From: Himantopus leucocephalus
Taxonomy: Eukaryota; Chordata; Aves; Charadriiformes; Recurvirostridae
DNA length: 64,000 nt
Assembly (NCBI GenBank): GCA_003993805.1
Contig: RSEF01000003.1
Coordinates: forward strand, 66,213,429 to 66,277,428
Direction of reading: 5' to 3'
Shown: piece by piece, positions 1-13,800 of the stretch
How positions within the stretch are numbered: the first letter of the stretch is position 1
Layout: each line of letters starts with the position of its first letter
The notes under the pieces: model-generated
Told to the model about the DNA's origin: nothing
Databases searched by the model: none
What the model saw: the letters and a program-made list of their open reading frames with translations, nothing else
Position numbers and translations under genes: made by a program

Positions 1-811
1 GAAAGTTTTGACTCATTCTCATGAAAGTTGGAGGAAAGCTTTAGGAGCCTTAAACACCTGTGTTATTAGACTACTGCATCTATACACATATCATTAAGAG
101 ACAAAGCTTTTACAAAGCAAAACATAGGAAACTACCCTGCATCACTGTCTGGATGATTAGGATACTCCTTCAAAAGTCACTGAAGCCTGTCACTCAGGCT
201 TCCTCAACCTGAGACAAGCTTCAGTGTTGGGCAGAGTCTTTTTTAAGGTCAAACTCGCCATGAAAAACAGAAATAGTGAGCAGCGCCGGGAACTGGTTGG
301 GAAGGCTTGCCTGCCACATTTTCTAGTCTACACAGCACACTGGGCAGGCTCTTACCCCTATGACAGCGGCCCTTGGGGAAAGCACGGCAACAAAACACGT
401 GCTATGATGCATGTTGGTTCCTCAACATATTTCTGTAAAGGGTAAATCCATTTCTGAGCAGCGAGTCAGTGTGTAGCGTAGCCAGTGCTTCACTCGTGGG
501 TCACTTTAGCCACTAGTGTAGCCGGAATGGTACCAAGGGGTTTGGTCTGTCCCCTGAGCAGTGGAGATTTTCACCTCTGCTGTGTCAGAGAGAAGAACTC
601 GAACAAGAATTTAAGTAAAATTGAACAGAAGTTTGTAATTTCTATCTTTCAATAGATTTATCATCCTGGATACTCTTTCACTGGGTGCACATTGTGGATG
701 CAAGTTGTGTCCTCTTCTGTCTGTGAAGCTGTGAAATGATTCCCTCCCCCAGTAGAAAAGGGACATCATCACTGTGAAAAACACATACTTACATGATCTA
801 TTTTTCTGGTT
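1..811. other. Presumed 3' flank of RSPO3, no gene seen
   Basis: Mixed-composition DNA past the candidate poly(A) signal. Open frames are under 80 residues and resemble nothing I recognise. It could still be part of a longer 3' UTR. Confidence 0.4.
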
Positions 812-817
812 TTTATT
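812..817 (-). terminator. Candidate RSPO3 polyadenylation signal (AATAAA)
   Basis: TTTATT on the + strand reads AATAAA on the minus strand, about 840 nt past the RSPO3 stop. Roughly 25 nt further downstream the minus strand carries GTAAGTATGTGTTTTT, a GT/T-rich stretch suited to a downstream cleavage element. Cleavage itself is not shown by sequence alone. Confidence 0.5.
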
Positions 818-1654
818 AACTCAACATTGTCTCCTACAAATACGATTTGTCATTCACCAGAAGATTTGAAATGTAGACTTAAGTTACACATAGGTATAAA
901 AAGCATAAAACAGCACACACGGTACCACTGTTTAGACCAGAAAACATCGTGTTGTCCCACAGATCAGAGCGCTATTCAAGCTCAGCCCCGTTGCCTTCTG
1001 CCTCAGGGATTCAGTCTTCAAAGCTGCAGATGCTTCTGCTTCTTTTCCCTCAGCTCGTGAAGCCCTGCCGGCTTTCCCCCGGTGTTTCTCACCGGCATCT
1101 GGAGCACGGACCGGGGAACCACAGGGCAATCCCATCCTGCTCCACCAGAGGTTATAAAACCTTGGGTTCCTACTGGCTCTTCAGAAACATTTTCCTCCTC
1201 CTCTTAATATTTATGTACAATATATGAAGGGATACGATTTGTGTCTTTCATTTAGACATATCTCTTGCCTCATACTTAAACAATAACTTGAAAAATATTT
1301 TACAAAGAAAAAGAACATTGTTCATCTGAATGTCATTCATTATTATATTGCTATATTTTATACCCTATTATTAATATATACAAAATTTCTTAATTGCCTT
1401 TTACAGATGCATGGAAGCATATAATATAACAGTTTTAAAGTATCCCATTTTTAGATTTTTTTTTCCTTGGCTCATGTCAATCTCTTTAATAAACTATGGT
1501 TGCTTGGAGAATATAGGAAGTATTTGGAATGTTGTTTAAAGTTTAGTAATAACTGGTAGCATTGTCCATTTGCGGCCTGAACAGTTGGAGCACCTGTCAG
1601 GGCGATCTGGTAGAGATAGCAGCATCATAAGACTTAAACAATCATGGAGGGCTG
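812..1654 (-). other. RSPO3: Presumed RSPO3 3' UTR
   Basis: Sequence between the TAA stop and the first convincing AATAAA on the minus strand. It is AT-rich, especially at 1200-1500, with no open frame of note on the sense strand. The extent is inferred from the poly(A) signal only. An ATTAAA variant on the minus strand at 1485-1490 could give a much shorter 3' UTR, and longer forms past 812 cannot be excluded. Confidence 0.55.
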
Positions 1655-1848
1655 TTAGTGTGCAGTGTCGACGGGTGCCAGGTTCTGTTCTTTGTTTGGG
1701 GCTTTTCTTTTCTTCGGCTGCGTTTTGTTGTTGTTTTCCCTCTGTTCTCGGTTTTGTCTTCGGGCTGCTCGCCCTTTGCTTTCCTGTCTTGTCTCCTTGC
1801 TTTCGTCTTTGTTGGATTTTTTTCTTTTCTCCTCCCTATTTTTTTTCC
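1655..1848 (-). CDS. RSPO3: RSPO3 coding exon 5: basic C-terminal tail
   Basis: 194 nt after the acceptor ATTTTTATTTCAG. With phase 1 carried from exon 4, the frame gives Gly212 and then 63 residues ending APVDTAH and TAA at 1657-1655. Landmarks that align with the human RSPO3 tail are GKKNREEKRKK, NKDESKE, EQREN and PKKRK, ending in -H as in human (STVH). The tail is highly basic, consistent with heparin binding. A different frame is also open through this exon to a TGA further downstream, but it neither matches the family nor respects the intron phase. Minus-strand codons are strongly purine-rich. The tail is a few residues longer than human. Confidence 0.9.
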
Positions 1849-4800
1849 CTGAAATAAAAATGATGGCACATTAGAAGATTTGCTCAGACTGTTGCAATTT
1901 CTGACTCCCTCGCTTTGCCATAGCCTGTAAAACCAGCCCTGGATTAGCACCTCCCATTAGAAGCTGGACATTAGTGCTAGTGTTTAGAAATGTCCAACTC
2001 TTCATCAAACTGCTAAATTCGGCCACTGGACTAGCACCTCCCATCAGTCTGACTCTGAGCAAAGAGCTGAGAACTCCCTGGGGAGTCCCGGTGCTTTAGA
2101 GCGGGTATAAATATCTCACACACTCCTAGCCCGTCTCCCACAGCCAGGGGCACAGCTCCACGTACTCCACCAAAACACAACCGGTTTGGGGACGTCTGTG
2201 GCTGAAGCCAGGTAGTATTAACTATTGGCTGGTCTAAATTTATCTTGGGCTGGGACCCAGGGCATATGGTGAGAGGAAATTAGCCATCATGTTACTCCCC
2301 TTCACTGCCAATGCTCAGCATCTATGTCTTTTAAAAATCCCTCTCCCCTCCATTAACCCCCACCACACCCACATCCCAGGGGATTCTTGGTATTCCAGCA
2401 TGAATCCCACAACAAAGCGTCAGCTTCAGCACAGGTATGTGACCCTCTTCAGACCAAAAAGTGGTGTTCCAAGTCTCAAGTCAAGCTTTAGACCATCATT
2501 ACAAAATTAGGTATTCAAGTACTTTACTGCTTTAAATGCTTGTAAAGGTAAGATGTTGAGGATTTTGTTACTGCTATAGACCTCTCCAATAAAGCTTCCC
2601 GTCCCCTTAGGAACATTAAAACTTTGTGTATTGGCTGTGGAGATGATATTGGATAATGCATTTATGCTTGGACCTAAAGAAGAAATTCTTTATGCTGAGT
2701 GTGGTTAGACAGTGGAACGGGTTTCCCAGAGAAGTTGTGGATGCCTCATCATCAGAAGTGTTCAAGGCCAGGCTGGATGGGGCTTTGAGCAACCTGGTCT
2801 AGTGAAAGCTGTCCCTGCCCGTGGTTGGACTAAATTATCTTCAAAGGTCCCTTCTAACCTAAACCATTCTGTGATTCTATGATTCTATTCCTTCTATTTG
2901 CTTTACAAACCAATGCAGGTATGACATTGAATCAAACTTGTATGTACACACAAGCCTAAAACGGATTAGATTTTTTTCTGTGTTGAACTGATTCATCTAC
3001 TGAGCTATGCAGCTGAAGTTCACCTGTGGTTAGATGGATCCCAGTGATGTCTTCAAAAGCAACCTCGCTTGAGACTTTCATGATACAATGTCATACTGGC
3101 CTGTGTGCCTCCTGACATGGAGAAATTTCTGGACAAGTATTGCAAAGCGTCTGGCCAAACTCTGTTTTATGATATCTTGGTAATGATACTACTGAAAATA
3201 ATCTATCCCTCTTTGTTACGGAAAAAATACTTCTAATATAATCCAGGCTTTCCTACACCAATGTTGGGGGAGTTACACAAACCTGGCAATAGCACTTGTT
3301 GTTGAGGGTGCCGAACGCAGGGAATTGTGCCCATTCCGGACTCAAAACCATAGCTGGCATTTTTTGGTGCCTCAGTGGGAGTAGGTCACAGTGGGGGAGG
3401 AGGTGCAGGGGCAGTGGCTTTGTTCTGAGAACAGCTGACCATCCAAGGAGGAGAAGGTCAGCTAAAGGGAGTGAGATTCAGAGGAGGTGGAGAGAAGGCA
3501 GAAAGCAAGGAGTAAGACCAAGGCGTGAGGATGTGCTGTAGCCTCTTCTTGTTGTGTAGCTCTATGGACTTGTTTTACAGCTTCTGCATTCCTTACCATC
3601 ACTGCCTGAGATCGGAGAGCAAGGGAAGGTTTAGATACACGTGTTAAGTCAAACAGGGACAAGCATCTGCCTTTCTCATCTGTTCTTTCCGAAACATGCA
3701 GTAAAGCTTTAAATGTAAAATGGCACCTCAAGTTTTAGGTAACCACTCAGAGATTACCCCAATATATGCCCACATACCTGCAGAATCCCTCTCTGATTTT
3801 GGCAATGCCACCTCAGATGCGCAGAGGTGAGCTGGGGAGACCTGCAGAACGGTCACGTGAGGCTCAGCGAGAGCTGCCACCGCTGGGAGAGCCGGGAGAG
3901 CTGCGTGCAGAAGTGAGCCTGCGTCTTACCCAGCTGTAATGCTGTCTCTTACTAATGGATAAATGACAGTACGGAATTTCATTCCAGTGGTTTGTAAATA
4001 CGGTTGGCCCAAGATGAAATGTTACTTGAATGGAAACTGTCCAGACATTCAGTGTTTGACATTGTTCACTTGGTGATTAGCCAAAATCCTTCAGCTGTGA
4101 CTTCCTAGCCACGATTCTTGAAGTATGTTGCAATGACGTGTGATGGTTGCCCTTTCAGTGGTGGACCAGCATGTATGTATTTGTATGTGTGTGTGTGAAT
4201 AGACTAAGAATACACTACCTCTGTGTAGCTAGAGCCGCACCTAGGCATGGCGTCACTGTTTCTGTTTTAATCAGACTGGTGTCATAAAGGACAAGCAGGA
4301 CTCATCTCTGGAAAATACTTAAAACTCCATCCTAATTCTCTTCTGCTCTGAGGATGACTAGTTTGGAGTCCTCTGTGCAATTTTACACATGCTTTAATGC
4401 CATCACCTCCACGCAGTTGCCGTTTGTGAAAAGATCTGCCCTCGAGACCTATGCTGTTCTGCTAATGCAATAAAGCACAGAAGGGACATCTGTGCTGGTT
4501 GTTTGGCTCCTTTCACGGCTATTTTAAAACATGGGACTTTTTATATGACAGTATAATGTTACTTCTAGTCAGCTCTTGGTTCAGTTTAGACCCTAGGGCA
4601 GATTCTACCAGCAGTTATCTGCAAGCACTGGGGTGCAGCCGGAGCCGCATTCTTGCATGCATCTCTCTGCCTGTTCGTATCCCTGCTCTCTCCTTCCCAG
4701 ACACTTCTTCCTGAGTATTTTTTTCTTCTTCCTACTACTTGCTGGAGCCCAATTCATAACAGTGCATTGAACTGGATGGCAGACGTTGTGGAGATTCATT

Positions 4801-7800
4801 GGAAATTTGGGCATTTGGCTGGCTGTGAAATGAAAAGTGCGAAAATGAGGTGGGCTGTTATGTTTACAACCTCCTCTCTGACCTACTTTGCCTTGTGAAG
4901 AACAAAAAGGCAAGGACAGCGTGAAAACTGAAGCCCATCAAAGAAGGAAACGGTGCAATCATATCACTTAGAAGCAAATTTTCTCCTGAAATGTCAGTTT
5001 CCCTTGTGAAGAATGTTGTTGTTAGAAATCCCTTCTGCGTTTGAACATGTCACGTTTTATGCGTGTGTGCGTATATATATACACGTATATACACACACAT
5101 CAGTGCCTTTTCCTGTGACTGTACTGCATTTAAACGAGGGTCTCCCCTCGGAGGCGGGCGCGGCGGTGGGGACCGGTGCCGGTGCCGGTGGTGGCCGCGC
5201 GGGGGCGCCGCGGTGCCGCGCCAGGCCCGTGCGTGCGCGGGAGCCGGCGGGGGCGCGCCGGGCGGGGGCTAACTAACGCTGCTGACGTTTATTTCTGTCT
5301 TCTTGTGGCTTCAATAAAGCCTTTGAAAAAGAAAAAAGAAAAAAAGAAAAAGAAAAATCAGAAAAAGAAAAATAAAAAGAAAAAGAAAAAGACAAAGAAA
5401 AAGACAAAGAAAAAGAAAAAGAAAAAGAAAAAGAAAAAGAAAAAGAAAAAGAAAAAGGGAAAAGGAAAAGAAAAAGAGAGAAAGAGAAAAAGAAAAAAGG
5501 GGCTAAGTCTTTTTAGAGAGGAGATATTAAAACATTTTCCAAGAGAATTTTGCTCACAAAGATGTGGATTCATGAGATTCTAATAGTTCTGTGAAGTAAT
5601 TATTTGGCATTCAAATAGTTTTTATTCCAGAACCGAAACTTCGTTCAGCCAACTGCACTGGAAGAATCAGTCTGTAGGCACTGTCCAGTGAATTTTCTTG
5701 TCGATAGGGGTTACTTTACTACTAATAATAGCAGCTTTGTATATTGAAGAAAGTCTACAGACATGCTATAATTTTGAGAAGTGCAGTAGTTCAAATTAAA
5801 TGCAGACATGAAATTAATTCAGACACCAATATAATTGCATATCCAATCAGCTTAAAGGTGCTGATTTCTTGTTAATCTAATTTATAGCCCCTGGTCAAAG
5901 AAATCCTTGCGTCTGTATTAATGCAATCCACGTCTGAGTACATCTTTATGCAAGCCAGAGTGTTTCAGAGAAGGCTTTTCATTATCACATCAGATGTATT
6001 GTTTCCACTAGACCTATGGCCATATTTTATGGAGTAAAGGGAGGAAGTTTGGTTACGATTTGGGAGAACTTGGTACTTAAAAGCACTGTGTAAGAGAGAG
6101 ATACTTCCTGAAAAAATCACAGTTGATGTGGATTTACTACCGCAGGTTCCAGATTTCACCTACTTTAGGCGTTGTCACTTAGTCCCACCCTATTATATTC
6201 AGCCGTAATTACTACAGGGAACTCAAAGAAGCATATTTGTTCACTTCTTCCTTCTGTGGGCACTGAAACCCCAAACCACCATAGGAAGGCATAAAATCTG
6301 ATTGTGCAAACTGCTTTGCTTTGGTGGGGGGCTGTCACAGGGTAGGTCTCACGGAAAACCCAGAGGGATGAGAATGTGGTGTCAGGCATTTGGGATGATT
6401 GTATTTCTTGCGAGATCATGTGAGATCACTCGCATGAAGAAATTTACCCTGGGAGAGCAGAAGGGGCAAGACGAGTCACTGCACTGCGCCTGTTGGGGTT
6501 GCAGGCACTGATGTAATAGGCCCCAATCTGGAAGGGTCCTGGCGCTTCTACTGTGCATGTCACCACGGACCACAAAATCCTCCCCACTACACTGTAATAA
6601 GCTGAAGAGCTATAATAAAAGACCACAAGCCACAGCTGTAACGTGCCACAGTGTTCCTTCACACCACTCACAGCCTCGGCTGACCTCTCAGCACTTTCCC
6701 TGCTACTGGAGCGACGTCAGCACCGGTGCTCCGGTACCAGTGCCCCAATACCTCCTCTGTACCCCACCTGGCAGGGGGACAAAACTTGGGGGCTAAGTGC
6801 CACAGCTCTGCGTTGCCCTTCTTCCCACCTATCCACACCCTTCTCAGAGACTTTTTTTAGTCCTCTTAGGCTAAAAGTCTGTCACCCTTTCCTCATGACA
6901 TGGCCTGGACAACAACAACATGACACGCTAGGTGAAGGTACCAGTAAAAGGAGAATACCCCAGGCTCTAAAACTACTTACTACAGCTCCATCTACCATAC
7001 ACTTGTGTCATATTATGCAAATGAGTAGGTCGCTCTCATTTTCAAGAATAGTGACACATTTTGTTCTGGAACACAGACTGTAGCATGTATTCACACTACT
7101 TTCCAAGGTAACAAACCTCCGAACCCCCAACTGCCCAGTGATACAAAGGACATTCTCCTTTCATTCACAAGCCACTAGTGGCTGATTCATCTGGTATGTC
7201 TTTTTGATGTTTAAACAGCATAACTTTCTTAGGAGCAATCATTGTTTTCCTAGTTATAGTGGCCCTATTTTGTAATCACTAGTTTTTCAGATGACCAAAG
7301 TGGTGAGGGTCAACAACTTCAGAATTACCTAGGTGCTACACGGCTCAGTGCATTTCCTGGCCTTACTCTTGAAGATGCACCAACTGCTGAAGTGAATATG
7401 AGTAAAAATTTTAAAGGAGTTAAGGTCCAAACGCATTCAAGGAACGATTAATTTGGCCAAACACGGGTTCTCCTGCTATTGAGATGCCTGAGGACAGCCT
7501 ACCTGGCTTCCACATACCAGTCCAGATGGATACAGGTCTTAAGGCATGTGTCATATTCACAGTCCTATGTGGTGATCTTGGATAACCCAAGATACTTCAA
7601 ATGATACCGACACTTACGGTTGAGGAACAGCATTAGGGGACTTAGTGACTAACTTGTACTTAGGTGCCCTATCTCCTCTTGAAAATGGAAATGCTTCTTT
7701 AGATGTAGACTCAAGGCAACGTTGGAGCCTAAGACCTACAGAAGTCTTTCTATGAGATTCAGGATCCTTGAGTGTCATTTGCCTCTGAAAATAAGATCTG

Positions 7801-10800
7801 GGCTACTAGATTGCATTCACTTGAAAAATGTTCTTACTAATGTTGTGTGTGCTAGCCTGTCCTTGCAAGAAGAGGACAATGCTGAGGCAGGCACATTAGG
7901 GGCAACAAGAACATTGTGTCTAAATACAGTAATAGATCAGGCCAGCGCAGCAGCTGTTTCCATAAAGCAGACAGAGAGAGGAGGCTGAGCAGATCAGCTA
8001 TGCCGAGACAGGAGATGTCAGGTTTTGCTGCTGCAGCAGATAAAGAGCAAGTTGTATCCCATTAGGTGTATGGGAAGAAGGAAGGCATCATTTCTTCTGC
8101 AGGCTGCCTGGGAAATGACACTGCTACACTCATGGGCTCATAAGCAAGGCTTATGGAAAGTCCCTGGCTTAACTTTTTTGTGATGACCTCTTTGCAATAG
8201 AAATGGGTTGGAGCTGCCTTTCCTGTGCCATAGAAAAGACATTGCCAGTGCCTGAAAATAAAAGAATATCCTCCAGTCAGAGAAGCAGCCAGAGGAGGAG
8301 GATTTCTATAATGAGTTTTGTTTGCTGTTTGTGGAGACGTTTACTGCTGTCTCTTCAAACCAGTGCCTGTGGGGATTTATTTCCTTTGCACTTGTCTGTT
8401 GGGACTAAGGGAATTTGTTAGCAGCCTTGTTTTAATCAGGACTAGTGTTGTGCTAACAACAGCAATTTTATAATTACATAGCAGTTTTCATCTTATAAGA
8501 ACTCGCAGCTTATAAACTCTGAGCACAGCTTCCAAAGACAGGAAAGTAATGAGTATTTATCAGAGCAGAAAAACACTCTGCATTGCTTAGGGTGGGAAGT
8601 GACATACACCATGCTAGTACTTAGGAAAGTGGCATTTTCTCACCAAGCTTGCTTTGAGATTGTTAATGACGGCTTCTGAATGGGATTTGATTTTTACAGC
8701 TCTCCTAAAAGTGGCAAAAAGGTAGATGAGTGTCCAAATCCACCTTATAAGCGTCTTTTAAGACTAACAGAATCAGATGCCAACACAAAGATTGGCGATA
8801 GTAGCGATGGGTACCAATACCCCTTACCTGTTGTTAGTGCATCAGGATATTGGTAGAAATCGTTAATAGCTTGTTTTCCTTTTAGGCACCAATAATCCAA
8901 GCCCTCCCATTAGCCCAGACTGAGGTCATAAATATAGTCATTTTTAGAGACTTAGTTCAGCTGGTGCAGGCTTTTGAGCAAACCAGAAATAAAAATGTGA
9001 TGCTGCATTATGTCAGAGCTGCATGTTTAGTCTGCCTCTCTAGAAATAATCAAGAAAAGTTATACATGATAAGAGACAGATGCTAGTGCCTCCGCAGACA
9101 TTTGAACTCTTTCTAGTACAATAGTAAAAAGGAGAAATCACCCAAAGAAACTTGTTTCTTTAGTACTCAAATTTGTACTCGGAGTGCTCTGAAGGGAGGG
9201 ATAAATGAGAAAAGACGTTTTCCTTGGCTTTACTTAAACTGATTGCATTAACGTAACCTGCCAATTCAGAAGATAATTATACAACCCCAATGTTTGGATG
9301 CATCTGTGAGAATGGCTTTTTCCCTAAGCAACCACGGCTTGGAGCTGGGCTATACCGATGACTGAGTACGGGTCCTGGAGGGGATTTGCGAGTGCCAACT
9401 CTTAATGCTCGGACCAGGCCAGGAGTTCCTGCCCCAGTACTAGACACCAGGGCCAGGGAACCTGGGCACCTTCCACCATTTCATTTGCTGGTATAGGTGC
9501 AGCTATCCTGTCCCCCTGGAGCCCCCTCCTTACATCTCCTTAAGTTTCCTGATGTGCCAGGAAGGTAAAGGAAGATGAGGAGTCAACAGGATGCCCCTCC
9601 TGGCCCCGCTCTGCACGGTTCACTTGACCCCTCCACTCTAAGCGCGGTTTGTTTGCGTTCCCGCCTGGGGTGACACCTGTGCTGACAGGTAGATGGGAGC
9701 CCATGTGTGTCCCACAGGTAACCCAGGCCAGCCTGACGGATGGGTCAGCCGGTCGGCAGTAGCTAACACGCAGGGGGATGGCAGCACCTGACGGATCCAC
9801 TCAGCAAAACCGTCAGCCCAGAGCCAGCGTGCTGTTACTTAAATTTGCCGGAGGCCCGATTCTGCCCTCTGTTGTACTTGCTCAAACACACGGAGGTCAC
9901 CAAGGTTGGTCTCTGGTGTAAATGAAGGGAGATTTTTCTTTCAAGGAAACTTTTCAAGAGCAGGTGTTGAAAAATGACTTTGTCTTTCTTTTTTGAGTCT
10001 CCACTGTGTGTGTGCTACTTCAGCCGGCCAAAGCATCGATCCCTCCCTAGGTAGTGCCAATATTTCCAAATACATTTTCATGGTGATTAAAATGACAGGT
10101 CAGATTTCTGAATTTCATACAGATCGGGGACTCCAAAGGTCCCCTTTCAAAAAGGCTGACATGACATTTCACTTTGGCCATCTCCATATGTTTCTGAAGA
10201 GTTTTTCTCACCTATTGAGATGATACCTGGCAGTTCACCAGGTAGAGAACAGCTTGTGGAGAAAGGGATTGGGATCACCGAGACTCTTGGGCTGCCTCTG
10301 AAAAAGGCTCAGGAAATTTTTATGCCAAAGTGATTCAGAGCTGAGCCTTAGGAAGCCTGGGGAGGTGGGGTGACCAAGATGCTGTTAAAGGGATCTCAGT
10401 TTTTCAGGCTCTCAATTCCTTGTCAGCCTGCCAGGTGGGTTGCCAAAGGCCAACCCAATGGACAAGCTGGCAGGATACTAGGCAGAAACCTAACACAAAG
10501 GCAAAGTTGTTTCAAAACCTGCCTACTTTCCACTGGGGCTCCATTGAAATCAGCAAGTTTCTGGGAAACGTGATGACTTTGATAATCTGGTATTTTCCAT
10601 TTCTATGGAAAGTTCGGCCCTACAAAATATTAAAAAAAAAAAAAGATTTCTAAATAGGGGTCATGGAAGACATGCATGAAAAATACTTGAATGTAGATAT
10701 TTTAACATTGCCCGTAAGTCTTCAATTTAAAATGAATCACAGATAGAAATTGTCCATGTAAATTTTATCCAGGCTGTCTTGTCTTTGGTGTGGGTTTTTT

Positions 10801-13800
10801 TTCCAAGAATGTGATAAGTTTATTCTTTTTAAATCCCTCTGGGAATGAACTCTGCGTTTAGAGCTGTTTGTAGTAACACAGGCTTTGCACACTGAAGTGA
10901 GCAGCCGGCTTTATGAGTGGCTTGAAGTGGAATGTGAAGAATGAGTCTGCCATGTGACAGTGCATCACTGGAGTCCACTTCACTTAGTATACTTTATAAA
11001 CTGACCACCACACCATTTAGATCGGATAAGAATGAGGTTGCATGGCCCAAAGATTAGAGGAGACTCAGCCCCCACCGAGATGAGAAAGCAGCCTCCCATG
11101 CCTCGCTCCGCCAGTGGTGCTTCTTTAAAAACACCATGCAGGACTAGCTGGGAGAAAATCCCAGCTGCACCGAGTGCATTTAAAAAACCTGAAAAGCAAA
11201 ACTGAAACTGGAGGAAGACCTCGAGCAAAAAGTCTATTTGATGGGGAGGTCATCCTTATCACCTCCCTGCAGCCAGGCTTAAGAAAATTGGGTTTTGAGG
11301 CTCCGCAGAGCAGTGGGGAAAGGAGCTGGATGCTCCTTTAGTGTGTCGAGTTTTCCAAGGAGCGGCAGGTTTGGGAAGTGTAGAAGTGTTTGTAGCAGGG
11401 CTGAGGCTGGTGGATTTTAAGCAAATCCTGCTCCCACCGTGGCTGAGGCAGACAGGGCATCTGCTTTTATGCTGGATACAGGAGACTCGCTGCTGCCTGC
11501 TAGATATTCATATGGGGGTCAGAGCCCCATAGCTGCACATGGTCACTCACTGTGGTGTTTTGCGGTGAAATCTTGGTGGATAAGGGGAAGTAAAAAAAAA
11601 GCAAGTGGAGTACTTTGAGCAACCTGGTCTAGTGGAAGGTGTCCCTGTCCCCTGTCCATCACAGGGGGGTTGGAACTGCATGATCTTTAAGGTCCCTTCC
11701 AACTCTAACCATTCTATGATTCTATGACAGGGGGCACCACCAAGCGCTAAGGAAAGTCTGTAACCCCTTAGCCACTCCACCAGGAGATCTGCCCTGTGTC
11801 CTGCCTAGCACAGTTCCTACCAGCAAGTACACAATGGCAGTTCAGCAGAACTTGCTGTAGGCATGTTTTAATTTTCTGCTTGGTGTTTGGCTGGTGTCTT
11901 AAGAGCGCTACAACAGTGCTGGTAAACTTGTAGCAATCCTAGGCCTTACACTTCCAGCTGTGCCTGTGGGGTGCGCACAGCCCAAAAAGTAGGGCTGGTT
12001 ACAGGACGTGAATTGTAGGGCTGCAGAAATGTTCTAGGGAACCCAAAGCAAAAGCTCAGTGAATGATATTTGCTGTACTACATTGTATTGCGAGAAGTCA
12101 GGACCTTCTCTAGCCTCTGAAAACTGGGGCTGTGGGGACCAGCAGTCTCTCTTTCCAGCTGCCTCCTGCCTCCAGATGAAGAAGCCCACTGTACACTAGT
12201 CAACTAATATGTTCATGCTTCTCTTCGAAACTGAGTAACTAATCACTTTCCTGCCTGCTCCAGGAACTTTTGCATTAGTCAGAAGGAGAAACTACTCACT
12301 GTTTCTACAGATCTGAGTGCCACCTGCTTTTGCTAGCAACTCCTTAGGTGCTCTTCTATAACATCTGAGACCAACCCTGTAGCTGCTAAAACCAATAATA
12401 TTTTGCAAAGGTCTGGAATTGCATGCTCATAACCACTTTGCAGACTGTCATATAGAAATGTAGGAATCTCAGCGGCAAAAAAAAAGCAAGCTGTTGGTGC
12501 ACACATACTGTAGTAAGATACTAAAAAAAGCAGGATGCTTTGTCCAAAGCATCCAGAGCACATAGACCCTTCCTCCAACCTCAACCAGAAACTCTAAGAA
12601 GTTACTTAAAATTGTTCATGTGCTTTTGAAAATGTTACCGAAGATGTCTGTATGTCCAGGAAGTTAATTTATGTGCTCTGAAAGATTGAGTTGCTTTTAG
12701 TTAAAAAACAGAGGTTCCATCAACCTTAAGCCTGTAATATTCAGAGGGATTCACAGAGACTCTTCTATCTCCATATTGCATATTCCACCATGTTACATTT
12801 AAATTTAAGAGATTTATCCATCATAGCTTTAGTTCGAATTAAGACCACTGGGGAAAAAAAATCCAGCAACATAAAATATACTGTGGCTGGGAACACGATC
12901 CTTCGTCTCAGTGAGGAACCTCTTTTTTCTTTAAAATATGGTCTTCATAAGACTTCCTCAGGTTCCAAAACTGTAAAATGGAGATAAGAGTTCCTTAATT
13001 TTGGTAAATGCTTTGGGATCTATGGATAAAAAACACTACTGCTGCAATTCAGAGCCACTAAAGTGGACAGAGTCCTCCTTACTTCAATTAATGTTTTGAA
13101 GGACAAAAATCATGCTCCAATCCAATAGAGAGCTCAGAATCTTTTTTTACAGAGTATCGTTTCCTTTCTCAAGCTTAAAGGTAGCAGGGGCTGGATCACC
13201 CACTGGCATTCCCTCCCACCACCCACATCCGTACAAGAAATAAAGTCAGTTCCTCTGGATTTAAACTAAATCCTTCTGGTTTAGCAATGCACATTTCTAC
13301 TTAAGCAATAAACATCTGTCATCTGCCATTCATTAATATTAATTATAAATGGTCACTAGCTCATGGGATCCAAGTCCACCAGCTGAGATTTTTCCAACTC
13401 TGACCTTGTTAGGGTTTGTATAAAAAGTGTTCAGAAGGGTCCTTCGAAGCTCGAAGCCAACAATAAGTGCAATTTGCAGAGTACAGCGTTTAGATTATGC
13501 ACTTAGAACAAGGGCAGTCAGAAAGGGTGATGGGGAGGGGGGAAGGGAGGGAAGGAGAGAGCACAGAGCCTGAAACAGCGTTCCTTTAAATGCTTAAGAG
13601 TTTTAGACCTTTCTGCAGGCTAATGACAGGGAGAGGCATCGTCCATAATGAAACTGGCCCATCCATTAAATATTACTGTAAATGAAAGGTTGCGTGAATT
13701 AAAGGTTGTTCATCTCATGTTTCAGGAATGTAGCTGTGTTTCATGTCTGAAGCCTGTTTTCCTTTTAAATGGAGTTCTTTGGATGACAAATGAGAGAGAG

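Noticed and set aside
1570..1874. Hydrophobic Phe/Leu-rich + strand frames that look like membrane proteins
   Set aside because: They are the antisense of the purine-rich RSPO3 exon 5.
5176..5583. 135-codon frame with a long lysine run
   Set aside because: It is the translation of the GC patch followed by the GAAAAA tract. The low-complexity repeat keeps all frames open.
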